Positions 8,708 to 17,254 of a DNA stretch of 64,000 nt are shown piece after piece. Positions within the stretch are counted from its first letter, which is position 1; each line of letters begins with the position of its first letter. The translations under genes and the position numbers were made by a program. The notes under the pieces are model-generated. The model saw only the letters and a list, made by a program, of their open reading frames with translations. It was not told where the DNA came from and made no database searches. Source of the stretch: Rhizobium sp. CG5 (GTDB lineage: Bacteria > Pseudomonadota > Alphaproteobacteria > Rhizobiales > Rhizobiaceae); the NCBI RefSeq assembly GCF_023701945.1, contig NZ_JABAEF010000001.1, positions 124,001 to 188,000 on the forward strand, written 5' to 3'.

Positions 8708-9954
8708 GATGCGCGCTTCTCGTAGATGTGGAAACCGCCATAGATGGCCGAACGATCGAGGCGATTGAGCTCTTCGGAGCGTTCCGGCAGATAGGTCCAC
8801 TGGTCGAGCAGGGCGGGCGACAGCCGGCCGTCAAGCACGCTTTTTTCGGCCGCCGTGCGGAAGATGACGCGGGCCGAAGGGGAAGACGTGCGGGTGATCT
8901 CGGTCCACAGGTCGTTCAACTGGCCATCGGTCATCCAGTCCTGCGCATCGAGCAGCACATAGCGGTCGACGCTTTCCGCCGGTTTGCCGGCCAGAAGTTC
9001 GGTGAAGCTGGCGTGATGAACCGTGACGCTGTCGGTGTGCTTGCGGATCGCCGCATAATGCTCCGGCCGCAGATAGGTCGGAAGCGTGCCTTCATGGGAC
9101 TGCGGATAGCGGCGGGCAAAGGCCTGCCAGGCGAAATAGTTGTCGCGAATGGGGAAATGGCAGGCGAGCTTCTCCAGCCGGCCGCGCAGCACCGGAGCAA
9201 TGGTGCCGCCCTCAGAGAGGCTGGCCAGCTCGTCATACTGCTGGGGCGGGATGCCGAGGCCGAACAGCGAACTCTTGCGGCTTGTCATCCAGCGGATGAC
9301 CGGACGCTCGAACAGCGGAGCGATGCGGTCTTCGAAGAACTGGCGCTGCTCGCGCAGCGAACGCGCCTTGGTGATGTCCTGCAGCTTGACGCCATGCAGG
9401 CGGGCAATGACGTGGCCGGCGCCGATGAAGCGGCCGAGCAGACCGGTGCGGTAGAAGTTGCGGTTGAAGGCGGTGATACGGCGGCGGCCGGTCAGGCCGC
9501 GCTTGTTCCAGTAATCACGGGTCGCGCTGTCGAGATGGGGGGCGATGTAGCGGTCGAAGGAGCGGCTGTTGGTGCTGACGCGGTCGGCGCCCAGATGCCG
9601 CACGACGGCGCCATGGTCCGGCAGGTGGCGAAACGCCGCCAGTTTCAGCCGGTTGAGGGCGATGTGATGGGGATTGAGGTCGACTACGTCGATGCGGGCC
9701 GGCTCGCAGGACAGATAGGCCAGCATGTTGCAGCCGCCGGAGCCGATCGTCACGATGCGGTGGCCGGGACCAAGCTCCATGGCCGCCATGTCGACATCGG
9801 GATCTTCCCAGATCTGCGGGTAGACCAGGCCTGAGAACAACAGGCCGAACAGGCGCTCGGAAAAGCCGTCCTTCGAAAGCGCCTTATGTTGGAGCAGCGC
9901 GCTCTTCAGTTTGTGGTTCTTGCCAAAGCCAGCGTCCGGAGCAACATCGGTCAT
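8704..9954 (-). CDS. btaA: SAM:diacylglycerol 3-amino-3-carboxypropyltransferase (DUF3419, betaine lipid synthesis)
   Basis: 416 residues. Recognised by the DUF3419 pattern: FGLLFSGLVYPQIWEDP near residue 40, the nucleotide-binding loop IVTIGSGGCNMLAYL, VVDLNPHHIALNRLK, and later YVLLDAQDWM. BtaA transfers the aminocarboxypropyl group of SAM to diacylglycerol, the first step to DGTS. In Sinorhizobium and Agrobacterium this lipid replaces phospholipids during phosphate limitation under PhoB control. A Pho-box-like sequence lies about 50 bp upstream of the ATG. Translationally coupled to btaB. Confidence 0.94.
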   Translation of the reverse strand: MTDVAPDAGFGKNHKLKSALLQHKALSKDGFSERLFGLLFSGLVYPQIWEDPDVDMAAMELGPGHRIVTIGSGGCNMLAYLSCEPARIDVVDLNPHHIALNRLKLAAFRHLPDHGAVVRHLGADRVSTNSRSFDRYIAPHLDSATRDYWNKRGLTGRRRITAFNRNFYRTGLLGRFIGAGHVIARLHGVKLQDITKARSLREQRQFFEDRIAPLFERPVIRWMTSRKSSLFGLGIPPQQYDELASLSEGGTIAPVLRGRLEKLACHFPIRDNYFAWQAFARRYPQSHEGTLPTYLRPEHYAAIRKHTDSVTVHHASFTELLAGKPAESVDRYVLLDAQDWMTDGQLNDLWTEITRTSSPSARVIFRTAAEKSVLDGRLSPALLDQWTYLPERSEELNRLDRSAIYGGFHIYEKRAS

Positions 9955-10002
9955 GGTGTATTAGCCTTCCCGTTCGAAGTTCACGGCGTTTAACCCGGCA
10001 GT

Positions 10003-10020
10003 GCTACAGTTTGATGACGA
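10003..10020 (-). promoter_or_regulatory. Pho-box-like site upstream of btaAB
   Basis: On the minus strand the sequence is TCGTCAT-CAAA-CTGTAGC, compared with the Pho box CTGTCAT-AWAW-CTGTCAT: 9 of 14 half-site positions match at the correct spacing. It lies about 50 bp before btaA. The match is imperfect; context makes it plausible. Confidence 0.4.
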
Positions 10021-10145
10021 GGGATGTGCATGGCCGTTATAGGACGGTTGTGCCTTTGTTATTGTAGCTCGCGAACCGCGTAGTAATAACGAAGCTTTAA
10101 TCGCTCGTATCGTAAGGTTTCGCTACAGTTTCGGGGGCGATTAAC

Positions 10146-11705
10146 ATGATGTTAAATGCGTTTCTGCCGACGTCCCGTATACGATATGTCTTCGTGGGCT
10201 CGGCAATAGGTGCGGCGATGCCGCTTTTGATATTTTCGGCCATGGCCTTAATCGACGGGCCGTCTGCGGCTATAGACCTTTTTCGAATAAGTCCGGGCCA
10301 TATCGCCACGGTGGCGCTGGCCGCTGTGCTTGGCATGGGGTTCGGCCATCATCAGGACCGGCTTCGTCAGCGGATCCAGGACCTGGAGCGAGACGAGCAA
10401 AGGCTTCTGTACGAGGCGAGGCACGATCGGCTGACCGGCTTGCCCAATCGGATGGCGCTGGAACAGGAGTTGCAGCGCTTTTTGGAGGCGCGGGATCGTC
10501 GATCCGCTACGGCGGTTTTGCTGCTTGATCTGGATCGCTTCAAGTCCGTCAATGACACGATGGGGCACGATGCGGGCGACGAGTTGCTGATTGCGCTCAG
10601 CAGGCGTCTGGCCGCGCTGCTCGGCGAGACGGGGCAGTTGTTTCGCCTGGGCGGCGACGAATTCGTGGCGGTGGGCGGCAATGTCGTCGACAGGGCCGAT
10701 ATCGTGACATTGTGCCAGCGCATCGAAACCGATGCCGGCGCGCCGTTCGACCTGTTGCGCGGCCGGGTGGTCAGCGGCGTCAGCATTGGCGTGACCTTTG
10801 TCGAGGCTGCGGATTGCGGCATGTCGCAGATCCTCAAGCGGGCCGATCTTGCCCTCTACAAGGCCAAGGAAGCCTTTGGCTCGACCCATTTCTTCTATTC
10901 CGTCGAGATGGCCACCGAGGCATTGCTGGATATCGAGACCGAACGGGATCTGGCGCGCGCCCTGCAGGACAATGAACTGTTCCTGGAATATCAGCCGATT
11001 ATCGGCGTCGAGAGCGGTGCCGTGCGTTCGCTCGAAGCGCTGCTGCGCTGGCAACATCCACAGCGCGGCGTGATCGCGCCCGGCGTCTTCATTCCGCTCG
11101 CCGAAAAGACCGGCATGATCCTGGCGATCGGCCGATGGGTGGTGAAAAACGCCTGCCTTGAAGCGGCAGGCTGGCCATCGCCGACCGGTGTCGGCGTCAA
11201 CGTGTCCGGCGACCAGTTCAAGGACCGCGGCTTCGTCGCCTATGTCAGGGACTGCCTCGAGGAGGCGGGACTGGCGCCCGGCCGGCTGACGATCGAGGTG
11301 ACGGAGTCCGTGTTTTCGGTCGACATGCAGGTGGTGTGCGAAAGCCTGACGGCGCTGCGCGCCATGGGGGTTCGCATCGCGCTCGATGATTTCGGCACTG
11401 GATTCTCGTCGATCAACAATCTGAAGATGTTTCCGCTCGACCAGTTGAAGATCGACCGGTCGTTTGCCAAGGAAATGCTGGAAAGCCAGCGCGACGCCCA
11501 TCTGGTCGATCTGATGCAGAAACTGTCGACCACCTTTCAGATCCACACGACGATCGAGGGAATCGAAACGGAGCAGCAAATGGCCTTTGTGCGGACGCTC
11601 GGGATTTCCGAGGCGCAAGGCTTCCTGATTTCAAAGCCGGTGCCGGCTGCCATGGTCGGCTCCTTGCTGCTCGCTCACCCTCAGCCGGCTGCCCTGGTCG
11701 GCTGA
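10146..11705 (+). CDS. Membrane-bound GGDEF-EAL protein (cyclic di-GMP synthesis/breakdown)
   Basis: 519 residues. Two hydrophobic segments at about residues 12-70, then a short coiled stretch, a GGDEF domain (about 90-250) with an intact GGDEF at about 172, and an EAL domain (about 265-510). EAL residues appear intact: SLEALLRW, GVNVSGDQF, IEVTES, ALDDFGTGFSS, LKIDRSF and QGFLISKP. No RxxD inhibitory site precedes GGDEF. Both domains may be active, so net activity cannot be decided from sequence. There is no sensory PAS/GAF domain; the membrane part is the only possible input. A second ATG follows directly at 10149. The gene stands alone, between divergent btaA and the serine hydrolase gene. 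Confidence 0.95.
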   Translation: MMLNAFLPTSRIRYVFVGSAIGAAMPLLIFSAMALIDGPSAAIDLFRISPGHIATVALAAVLGMGFGHHQDRLRQRIQDLERDEQRLLYEARHDRLTGLPNRMALEQELQRFLEARDRRSATAVLLLDLDRFKSVNDTMGHDAGDELLIALSRRLAALLGETGQLFRLGGDEFVAVGGNVVDRADIVTLCQRIETDAGAPFDLLRGRVVSGVSIGVTFVEAADCGMSQILKRADLALYKAKEAFGSTHFFYSVEMATEALLDIETERDLARALQDNELFLEYQPIIGVESGAVRSLEALLRWQHPQRGVIAPGVFIPLAEKTGMILAIGRWVVKNACLEAAGWPSPTGVGVNVSGDQFKDRGFVAYVRDCLEEAGLAPGRLTIEVTESVFSVDMQVVCESLTALRAMGVRIALDDFGTGFSSINNLKMFPLDQLKIDRSFAKEMLESQRDAHLVDLMQKLSTTFQIHTTIEGIETEQQMAFVRTLGISEAQGFLISKPVPAAMVGSLLLAHPQPAALVG

Positions 11706-11800
11706 GCGGCGTGCCGATCTTTGCGTGAAATGTCCGGCGCGGTCTTTCGCCTGTAGCATTTTCCTGCTTGCATGCCTTTCTCTTCGTGGAAGGAATGGTC

Positions 11801-13174
11801 ATGCGGATTGTTCGTCGGGTGCTGCAGGGCTTTGTGCTGGTTTTCGTCATGCTTCTGACCGGCGTGATCGCCTGGCTGTCGCTGGCGCCGCCGGAACTGC
11901 TGCGCGTCGGAACCGGCTATGCGGCCAAGATCGTCTGCTCGAATGTCTTTCTGGCCAAACGCGACGGGGCTCAAGTGCTGGCGCAGGATGTGCAGGCGCC
12001 CGGCCATCCGCTGCTGCGCACCGTGCATGTCGACGTCGACCGCGAGCGGGGACGCGTCACAGCCAGGATGTTGCGCGTCTTCGCGCCGGCGACTGCCGTC
12101 TACCGGGAGGGGCTCGGCTGCGCCAATGTAGCGGACGGCGGCGATCTGCAGACGGTTCTCGATGCGCCGCCGGTCGCTCTGCCGCCGTTGCCGGCCGCGG
12201 CGCACGGCCTGTGGCCGGCTGGCGGTGATCGCATTGTCAACGATCCGCGCCTGGGCGCTCTTCTCAGCGACCCGGATCTCATCGGGCGCGGCATGCGCGC
12301 CGTCGTCATCGTCAAGGACGGTCGGCTTGTCGGCGAGGCCTATGGTCCGGCCTTTGACCGCGACACGCCGCTGCTCGGCTGGTCGATGACCAAGACCGTC
12401 AATGCCGCCATTCTCGGCCGGGCGGTGGCCGAAGGCCGCCTCGATCTCGAGGCTCAAGGGCTTTTCCCGCAGTGGAGCGACGAACCGCGCGCCGCCATCA
12501 CGCCCGCCGATCTGATGGCAATGCAGAGCGGCTTGCAGTTCAACGAGGACTACGGCGGCGTCACCGACGTGACGCGCATGCTCTATCTCGAGCCGGATAT
12601 GGCAGCGTTCTCCGGGGCCATGCCATCGGTTGCCGATCCCGGCACGGTGTTCAACTATTCCTCCGGCACCAGCGTCATGCTGGCGCGCCTGTGGATGAAT
12701 ACGTTCGAGGATCCGGCTGCAGCACTCGCCTATCCGCGATTGGCCCTGTTCGCGCCGCTTAGCATGACCAGTGCGGTGATGGAGACAGACCAGGCGGGAA
12801 CTTTTGTGGCGAGTTCCTACCTCTACGCAACAGCGCCGGACTGGGCGCGGTTCGGGCAATTCCTGTTGCAGGACGGTGTGTGGAATGGCGCGCGTCTGCT
12901 GCCGGCCGGTTTCGTGCAGTCGATGCAGGCGCCAACTCAGGCTTCGGGCCGCAGCTATACGAATGGGCAGGCCTGGCAGGTCGGTCCGGGTAACGAGCCG
13001 GACGAGCGGTTCGGGCTGCCGGGCGATGCCTATTGGGCGCTGGGCCATGACGGCCAGTCGATGGCCATCGTGCCGTCGGAAAGACTGGTGGTGGTTCGAT
13101 TGGGCCTTACGCCATACTCGGTCGGCTATCGGCCGCAGCCTTTCGTCAAGGCGGTGATCGACGCTTTGAAGTGA
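11801..13174 (+). CDS. Serine hydrolase of the beta-lactamase/PBP class C fold
   Basis: 457 residues with an N-terminal membrane segment (VLQGFVLVFVMLLTGVIAWL). The SxxK motif is SMTK at about residues 195-198, in the context LLGWSMTKTVNAAILG. A YSS motif follows in FNYSSGTSVMLA, and the C-terminal region has ALGHDGQSMAIV in the position of the third motif. This is the family of esterases, D-aminopeptidases and AmpC-like enzymes; the substrate is unknown and true beta-lactamase activity is not implied. The ATG at 11801 was chosen because GGAAGGA lies seven bases before it; the frame is open slightly further upstream. Confidence 0.88.
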   Translation: MRIVRRVLQGFVLVFVMLLTGVIAWLSLAPPELLRVGTGYAAKIVCSNVFLAKRDGAQVLAQDVQAPGHPLLRTVHVDVDRERGRVTARMLRVFAPATAVYREGLGCANVADGGDLQTVLDAPPVALPPLPAAAHGLWPAGGDRIVNDPRLGALLSDPDLIGRGMRAVVIVKDGRLVGEAYGPAFDRDTPLLGWSMTKTVNAAILGRAVAEGRLDLEAQGLFPQWSDEPRAAITPADLMAMQSGLQFNEDYGGVTDVTRMLYLEPDMAAFSGAMPSVADPGTVFNYSSGTSVMLARLWMNTFEDPAAALAYPRLALFAPLSMTSAVMETDQAGTFVASSYLYATAPDWARFGQFLLQDGVWNGARLLPAGFVQSMQAPTQASGRSYTNGQAWQVGPGNEPDERFGLPGDAYWALGHDGQSMAIVPSERLVVVRLGLTPYSVGYRPQPFVKAVIDALK

Positions 13175-13177
13175 TGG

Positions 13178-14095
13178 TCAGGGCTGCAGGACGTGCAGCA
13201 TGCCCTTGCTCTTGGCGTCGTAATAATAGCCACGGGCATAGAGGCGGACCGCATTGTCATTGCTGTTGTCGGCCACCAGCCAGGCGCCACGCAGGTATTT
13301 CGCGGCATATTTGATATTGGTCTCGGCATCGAACAGGCCGGCGGCGGGGCCATCGTAACCCATCGACTTGGCGGTCGCATATTTGATCTGCATCAGGCCG
13401 TAATGGCCGCCGTTGAAGGCAGCCGGATTGTAGCGGCTTTCACGATGCACGACGCGATGGATCAGCGCTTCCGGCATGTCGTAGATCTTGGCATATTTGC
13501 TGATCAGGCCATTCAGCGCAGTCGGTCCGGACAAAGCGGCGGCGCCCGGGGCCGGGGCGATGATCTGCGGGGCGGCCGGGCCAGACAGGTCGTACTGGTT
13601 GTCGATCGCGGCCAGCGAGCCACCCTTGCTCGGCGCGGCATAGGCCAGCATGGTGGCGGTAGCCGGCTTGGGGGTCGGTACGATGGACTGGACGGCGGAT
13701 ATCTCGGCTGTCAGTGTCGTGTCGGTCGGGGCGACCATGGCGGTCACCAGGCCATTCTGGGCCGAGGCCACGGCCACAGCTGCGGTCGGTGTTTCGGCGA
13801 GGACCGCGGCATTGGCGGTGTCGACGGGGGTTGCGATCGCCGGAGCAAGGGCCAGCGATATCTCGCTGCCGGGCTTGGGAGTCGGCAGAAGGACGGCGAC
13901 TTGCGTGCCGTCTTCCAAGTCATACATCGCCGGTGCGGTGACGACCGCGGCCATATCGGTCGATGGTGCCGGGGTGGTCGGCGTCGCCTTGAGGTCGGCC
14001 TTGTCCGTTTCGTTCATGGCCGTGCAGCCTGAAAGAGCGGTCATCAGCACGACTGCCAAACCCGGAGCGTAGCTGCTTTTCCAATTCACCATCAT
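13178..14095 (-). CDS. SLT-domain lytic transglycosylase lipoprotein with long Ala/Pro/Thr linker
   Basis: About 305 residues. A lipobox (LSGC) puts the lipidated cysteine near residue 24. Residues about 30-190 are low-complexity Ala/Thr/Pro/Val with recurring PTPKP motifs, probably a spacer across the periplasm. The C-terminal SLT domain has catalytic glutamate in HRESRYNP (about residue 219) and GLMQIKYATAKSMGY. The usual YNAG motif is replaced by YARGYYYDAK, so catalysis may be altered. The end of the gene is only 3 bp from the stop of the convergent serine hydrolase gene. The start is uncertain between ATG 14095, ATG 14092 and GTG 14104. Confidence 0.88.
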   Translation of the reverse strand: MMVNWKSSYAPGLAVVLMTALSGCTAMNETDKADLKATPTTPAPSTDMAAVVTAPAMYDLEDGTQVAVLLPTPKPGSEISLALAPAIATPVDTANAAVLAETPTAAVAVASAQNGLVTAMVAPTDTTLTAEISAVQSIVPTPKPATATMLAYAAPSKGGSLAAIDNQYDLSGPAAPQIIAPAPGAAALSGPTALNGLISKYAKIYDMPEALIHRVVHRESRYNPAAFNGGHYGLMQIKYATAKSMGYDGPAAGLFDAETNIKYAAKYLRGAWLVADNSNDNAVRLYARGYYYDAKSKGMLHVLQP

Positions 14096-14195
14096 GCCGA
14101 TCACCGTCGTTTCACGAATCTTTTGATCGCCGCATAAAGCGTGATCACAAAGCGTTCATAGTCCAAAGGTTAATATTCGGCAAGGTGGACGACTG

Positions 14196-14831
14196 TCACG
14201 CGGCGATCTTGCGATAGCCGGCCGTCACGGCACCGGCCGCGATCAGCATGGTGCCGCCGGTTTTGTTGACCACTCGCTGGGTCGAAGCCTTGCGGATAAA
14301 GCGCCGGGCGCGATCGGCGACGAGCGCATAGACCGTGGCATTCAGCATGGCGAGGATCACGAAGGTTGCCTCGAAAATCGCGATCTGCGGCAGGAAGGGC
14401 AGCGACGGGCTGATGAATTGCGGAACGAAGGCGACGAAGAACACGATGCTCTTGGGGTTGAGCGCGGTCACGATGAAGGCATGGCCGAAGATCTTCAAAA
14501 ACCGCTGCTGCGGCAGATTGTCGTTGTCGGCCAGGTGTCCCTCGATGATCGGCGCCCGCCACAGGCGGATGCCGAGAAAGACGAGATAGGCGCCGCCGAT
14601 CCATTTCAGCACCATGAAGGCCGTGGCCGAGGTGGCCAACAGCGCGCCGACGCCGGCAATGGAGGCGGTCATGGCCACCAAATCGCCCAGGGCGACGCCT
14701 GTGACGGTCGCAAAGGCGGTTTTTCGGCCGTGGCCGAGCGCATAAGACGTCACCAGCAGGATCGTCGGGCCTGGAATAGCCAGCATGATCGCCGATGCCG
14801 CGGCAAAGGCTAGCCAGTGTTCAATGGACAT
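14196..14831 (-). CDS. LysE/RhtB-family amino-acid exporter
   Basis: 211 residues with about six membrane helices. The family signature AIPGPTILLVTSYALGHGRK lies in the first helix-loop region, followed by GVALGDL and LKWIGGAYLVFLGIRLWR. It exports small amino acids or derivatives; the substrate is unknown. The ATG at 14831 is preferred because GAGGGAG lies eight bases upstream; the GTG at 14840 would leave no spacing. It is on the same strand as the PPi-PFK gene, about 50 bp downstream of it, and may share its transcript. Confidence 0.92.
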   Translation of the reverse strand: MSIEHWLAFAAASAIMLAIPGPTILLVTSYALGHGRKTAFATVTGVALGDLVAMTASIAGVGALLATSATAFMVLKWIGGAYLVFLGIRLWRAPIIEGHLADNDNLPQQRFLKIFGHAFIVTALNPKSIVFFVAFVPQFISPSLPFLPQIAIFEATFVILAMLNATVYALVADRARRFIRKASTQRVVNKTGGTMLIAAGAVTAGYRKIAA

Positions 14832-14882
14832 GATGTTCACTCCCTCGCATCATAAAGAGCAAGCCACCATTTGCCGGAGTCG

Positions 14883-16097
14883 TCAATTGGCAGGATCGTA
14901 TTTTTGGCCGATGAAATCCATCACCTCCCCAAACCAGGGGGTTTTGACATCGAAGGCCTTGCCGCCCTGGATGCGCGAAAATTCGATGGCACGCAGCTTG
15001 CCGCCCTGGTCCTCGTCATGGCCGGTGACGCCGGATACCTTGTTGAGGCCGCTTTCGACAGCCAGGTCGACCATGCTCTGGATCAGGCGCAGGTCTTCGT
15101 AATTGGCCGGTGCCGAGCGGGCATAGTAGCCTGATTTCTGCACCATGGAGCGTTCGGCATCGAGCAGCTTGGCGAAATGCTTCTGGAACCAATTGCCGAC
15201 ATTAATGGTGTCAAGCTTCACATGGCCGAAGGCGTCGCGCTTGATGTCCTCGCCGGCGGCTTCGCGATCGGCGACGATTTCGTTCATGCAGGCGCCCTCC
15301 GAGACGAACAGCGTCACGAAGCCGCAGCGGTCCATGATGTCCTTCAGGCGCTCGGCTTCGGCATCGAGGTCGAAATGGGTCTCGGGCAGGTAGATCCCGT
15401 CAATGTTCTTCATCTCGGTGTTCATCATGAAGCCGTCGATATATTCATTGTGACGGGTGCGCTGGATATAGGCGCGGGCGGTGGCCGCGGTCAGCCAGCC
15501 GCAATGGCGGCCCATGACTTCGTGGATGACCAGCGAGCGCGGTGCGGCACTCTGCTCGTTGGAGACGTGGTCGAAGAAGCGGGCGCCGACTTCGGCAGCC
15601 GTCCAGGCGCCGAGCGACTGGCGGATCGGCACGACATCGTTGTCGACTGTCTTCGGCAGGCCGACCACGGTGAGGTTGTAGCCATTGGCGCCGAGATAGG
15701 CGGCAAGGTCGGCAGCCGTCGTGTTGGTATCGTCACCGCCGATGGTGTGAAGGATAGTGATGCCGTCCTCGGCCAGCCGTTCGGCGGCAACGCGCAGCGG
15801 ATTTTCACCTTCCTTGACCAGGCCGCGTTTGACGCAGTCGGCCGTGTTGGTCAGCTTGACGCGGCTGTTGCCGATCGGCGAGCCGCCGTAGCGATGCAGC
15901 ACATGGGCCTTCTCGCGCATCTCCTTGGTGATCTCGATCTTGTAGTCCATCAGAAGGCCGCGATAGCCTGATTTGTAGGCGACCAGCTCGACGTCGGGGT
16001 CGATGTCGGTGTAGCGCTCGATCAGGCCGCCCACTGCGGACGAGAGGCAGGGAGCCAGACCGCCGGCGGTCAGCATTGCGACTTTCTGTTTGGCCAT
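14883..16097 (-). CDS. pfp: Pyrophosphate-dependent 6-phosphofructokinase
   Basis: 404 residues. Interconverts fructose 6-phosphate and fructose 1,6-bisphosphate using PPi. The diagnostic motif is GGDDT at about residues 120-124: aspartate at the second D position marks PPi rather than ATP use. PKTVDND follows, with the catalytic lysine/aspartate region, then EVMGRHCGWL. The length fits the longer PPi-PFK clade. The start has an excellent AAGGAGG six bases upstream. Because the reaction is reversible, it may serve gluconeogenesis as much as glycolysis in rhizobia, which mainly use the Entner-Doudoroff route (established for the group, not shown here). Confidence 0.95.
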   Translation of the reverse strand: MAKQKVAMLTAGGLAPCLSSAVGGLIERYTDIDPDVELVAYKSGYRGLLMDYKIEITKEMREKAHVLHRYGGSPIGNSRVKLTNTADCVKRGLVKEGENPLRVAAERLAEDGITILHTIGGDDTNTTAADLAAYLGANGYNLTVVGLPKTVDNDVVPIRQSLGAWTAAEVGARFFDHVSNEQSAAPRSLVIHEVMGRHCGWLTAATARAYIQRTRHNEYIDGFMMNTEMKNIDGIYLPETHFDLDAEAERLKDIMDRCGFVTLFVSEGACMNEIVADREAAGEDIKRDAFGHVKLDTINVGNWFQKHFAKLLDAERSMVQKSGYYARSAPANYEDLRLIQSMVDLAVESGLNKVSGVTGHDEDQGGKLRAIEFSRIQGGKAFDVKTPWFGEVMDFIGQKYDPAN

Positions 16098-16516
16098 TAT
16101 TCCTCCTTGGACGCCGGGATGCGCCGCTCAGATGTTTGTTTCGGCGCCATGGATGCGACAAGACGGGCGGGGCTGTAAAGTGAATTGTTCAAGAAATTCG
16201 GGCCTTTCGGCCAAGCCAGACGACGACAGCGACGCGGAGCGCGAATCTAATCGTTTCAATGTCGATATGCGCGCCGAGCAGCAGCGCAGAAAAAAACAGG
16301 GTGACGAATGTCTGCATCCTTTGCACCTGTGCGACGCGCGAAATTCCGCCGATCGCCAGGCCGGCATTCCAGAAAATGAAACCGCCGAACACGCGCGCCA
16401 AGGGCAAGAAGGATGGCCGCTCAAGCGCTTGAACGCGTTATTGTGAACAAAGTTTAACCTGGTTCTCAAGTCTCCGTGGCTTGCTTTTTGCGCGATTATT
16501 TGGTCATGCTGCCGGC
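16098..16516. other. Intergenic region of about 420 bp between the divergent pfp and TerB-J genes
   Basis: It should hold promoters for both flanking genes. It also contains a doubtful minus-strand reading frame, listed separately. No convincing hairpin terminator or palindrome was seen. Confidence 0.6.
16189..16407 (-). CDS. Possible small membrane protein (about 72 residues), doubtful
   Basis: The frame encodes two hydrophobic stretches (VFGGFIFWNAGLAIGG and TFVTLFFSALLLGAHI) and a basic end (WLGRKARIS), which looks more protein-like than a random shadow frame. Against it: only TTG or GTG starts are available (TTG at 16407), no ribosome-binding site precedes any of them, and a stop codon lies 10 codons upstream of that TTG. 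It may be a real short membrane protein, a remnant, or chance. Confidence 0.3.
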   Translation of the reverse strand: MPLARVFGGFIFWNAGLAIGGISRVAQVQRMQTFVTLFFSALLLGAHIDIETIRFALRVAVVVWLGRKARIS

Positions 16517-17254
16517 ATGATTTTCGATTTTGCATGCGAACAGATAGCTTCGTTCTGGGATCGGCTGCTCGGCGCTATCGGCGATGCGGCGGGAAATGCG
16601 CTGTCCAGCATGGTCGAAGCGGTCAGGACCGTCTTCGAGGGCGATCCGGAAACCCGCCGTCGCGTGTCGTTTTCGGTAGCGATCATCGCCTTGTCCGCCA
16701 AGATGGCCAAGGCCGACGGCATTGTCACCAATGCGGAAGTGGATGCGTTCCGGTCGATCTTCGATTTTCCGCCGGAAGAGGCGAAAAACGTGGCGCGGCT
16801 CTATAATCTGGCCCGCCAGGACGTGGCCGGCTACGAGGCCTATGCCGAGAAGATCGCCAAGATGTGCGGTTCCGGCACCAAGGGCTGCCCTGTCCTGGAA
16901 GACATCGTCGACGGCCTGTTTCATATCGCCAAGGCCGACGGGCTGATCCACGAGAAGGAACTGGCGTTCCTGGCGCGCATCGCCGACATCTTCGGCATCG
17001 ACGAGGACCGCTTCGAACAGGTGAGCCGCCGCCATCTTTACGCCGAGCGGGATCCTTACGGGGTTCTCGGCGTCTTGCCGTCGGATGATTTTGCAACGAT
17101 CCGCACGCGCTACCGGGCGCTTGCCTCGGAACATCATCCCGACAAGCTGCATGCCCGCGGCGTTCCGGTCGAATTCCATGCCGCGGCCCATCAGCGCATG
17201 GCGACGTTCAACGCGGCCTATGCGGCGATCGAAAAAGAACGCCGCGCCGCATGA
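16517..17254 (+). CDS. DjlA-like protein: TerB domain plus C-terminal J domain
   Basis: 245 residues. Residues about 50-165 form a TerB-like helical domain (ALSAKMAKADGIVTNAEVDA and the related repeat FHIAKADGLIHEKELAFLARI, each with an acidic pair). The last 65 residues form a DnaJ domain, with YGVLGVLPSDDFATIRTRYR and the HPD tripeptide at about residue 207, so it should stimulate a DnaK-type ATPase. E. coli DjlA has an N-terminal membrane helix; here the N-terminus (MIFDFACEQIASFWDRLLGAI) is amphipathic rather than clearly membrane-spanning. The stop overlaps the amidase start by 4 bases, so the two are translationally coupled. Confidence 0.9.
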   Translation: MIFDFACEQIASFWDRLLGAIGDAAGNALSSMVEAVRTVFEGDPETRRRVSFSVAIIALSAKMAKADGIVTNAEVDAFRSIFDFPPEEAKNVARLYNLARQDVAGYEAYAEKIAKMCGSGTKGCPVLEDIVDGLFHIAKADGLIHEKELAFLARIADIFGIDEDRFEQVSRRHLYAERDPYGVLGVLPSDDFATIRTRYRALASEHHPDKLHARGVPVEFHAAAHQRMATFNAAYAAIEKERRAA

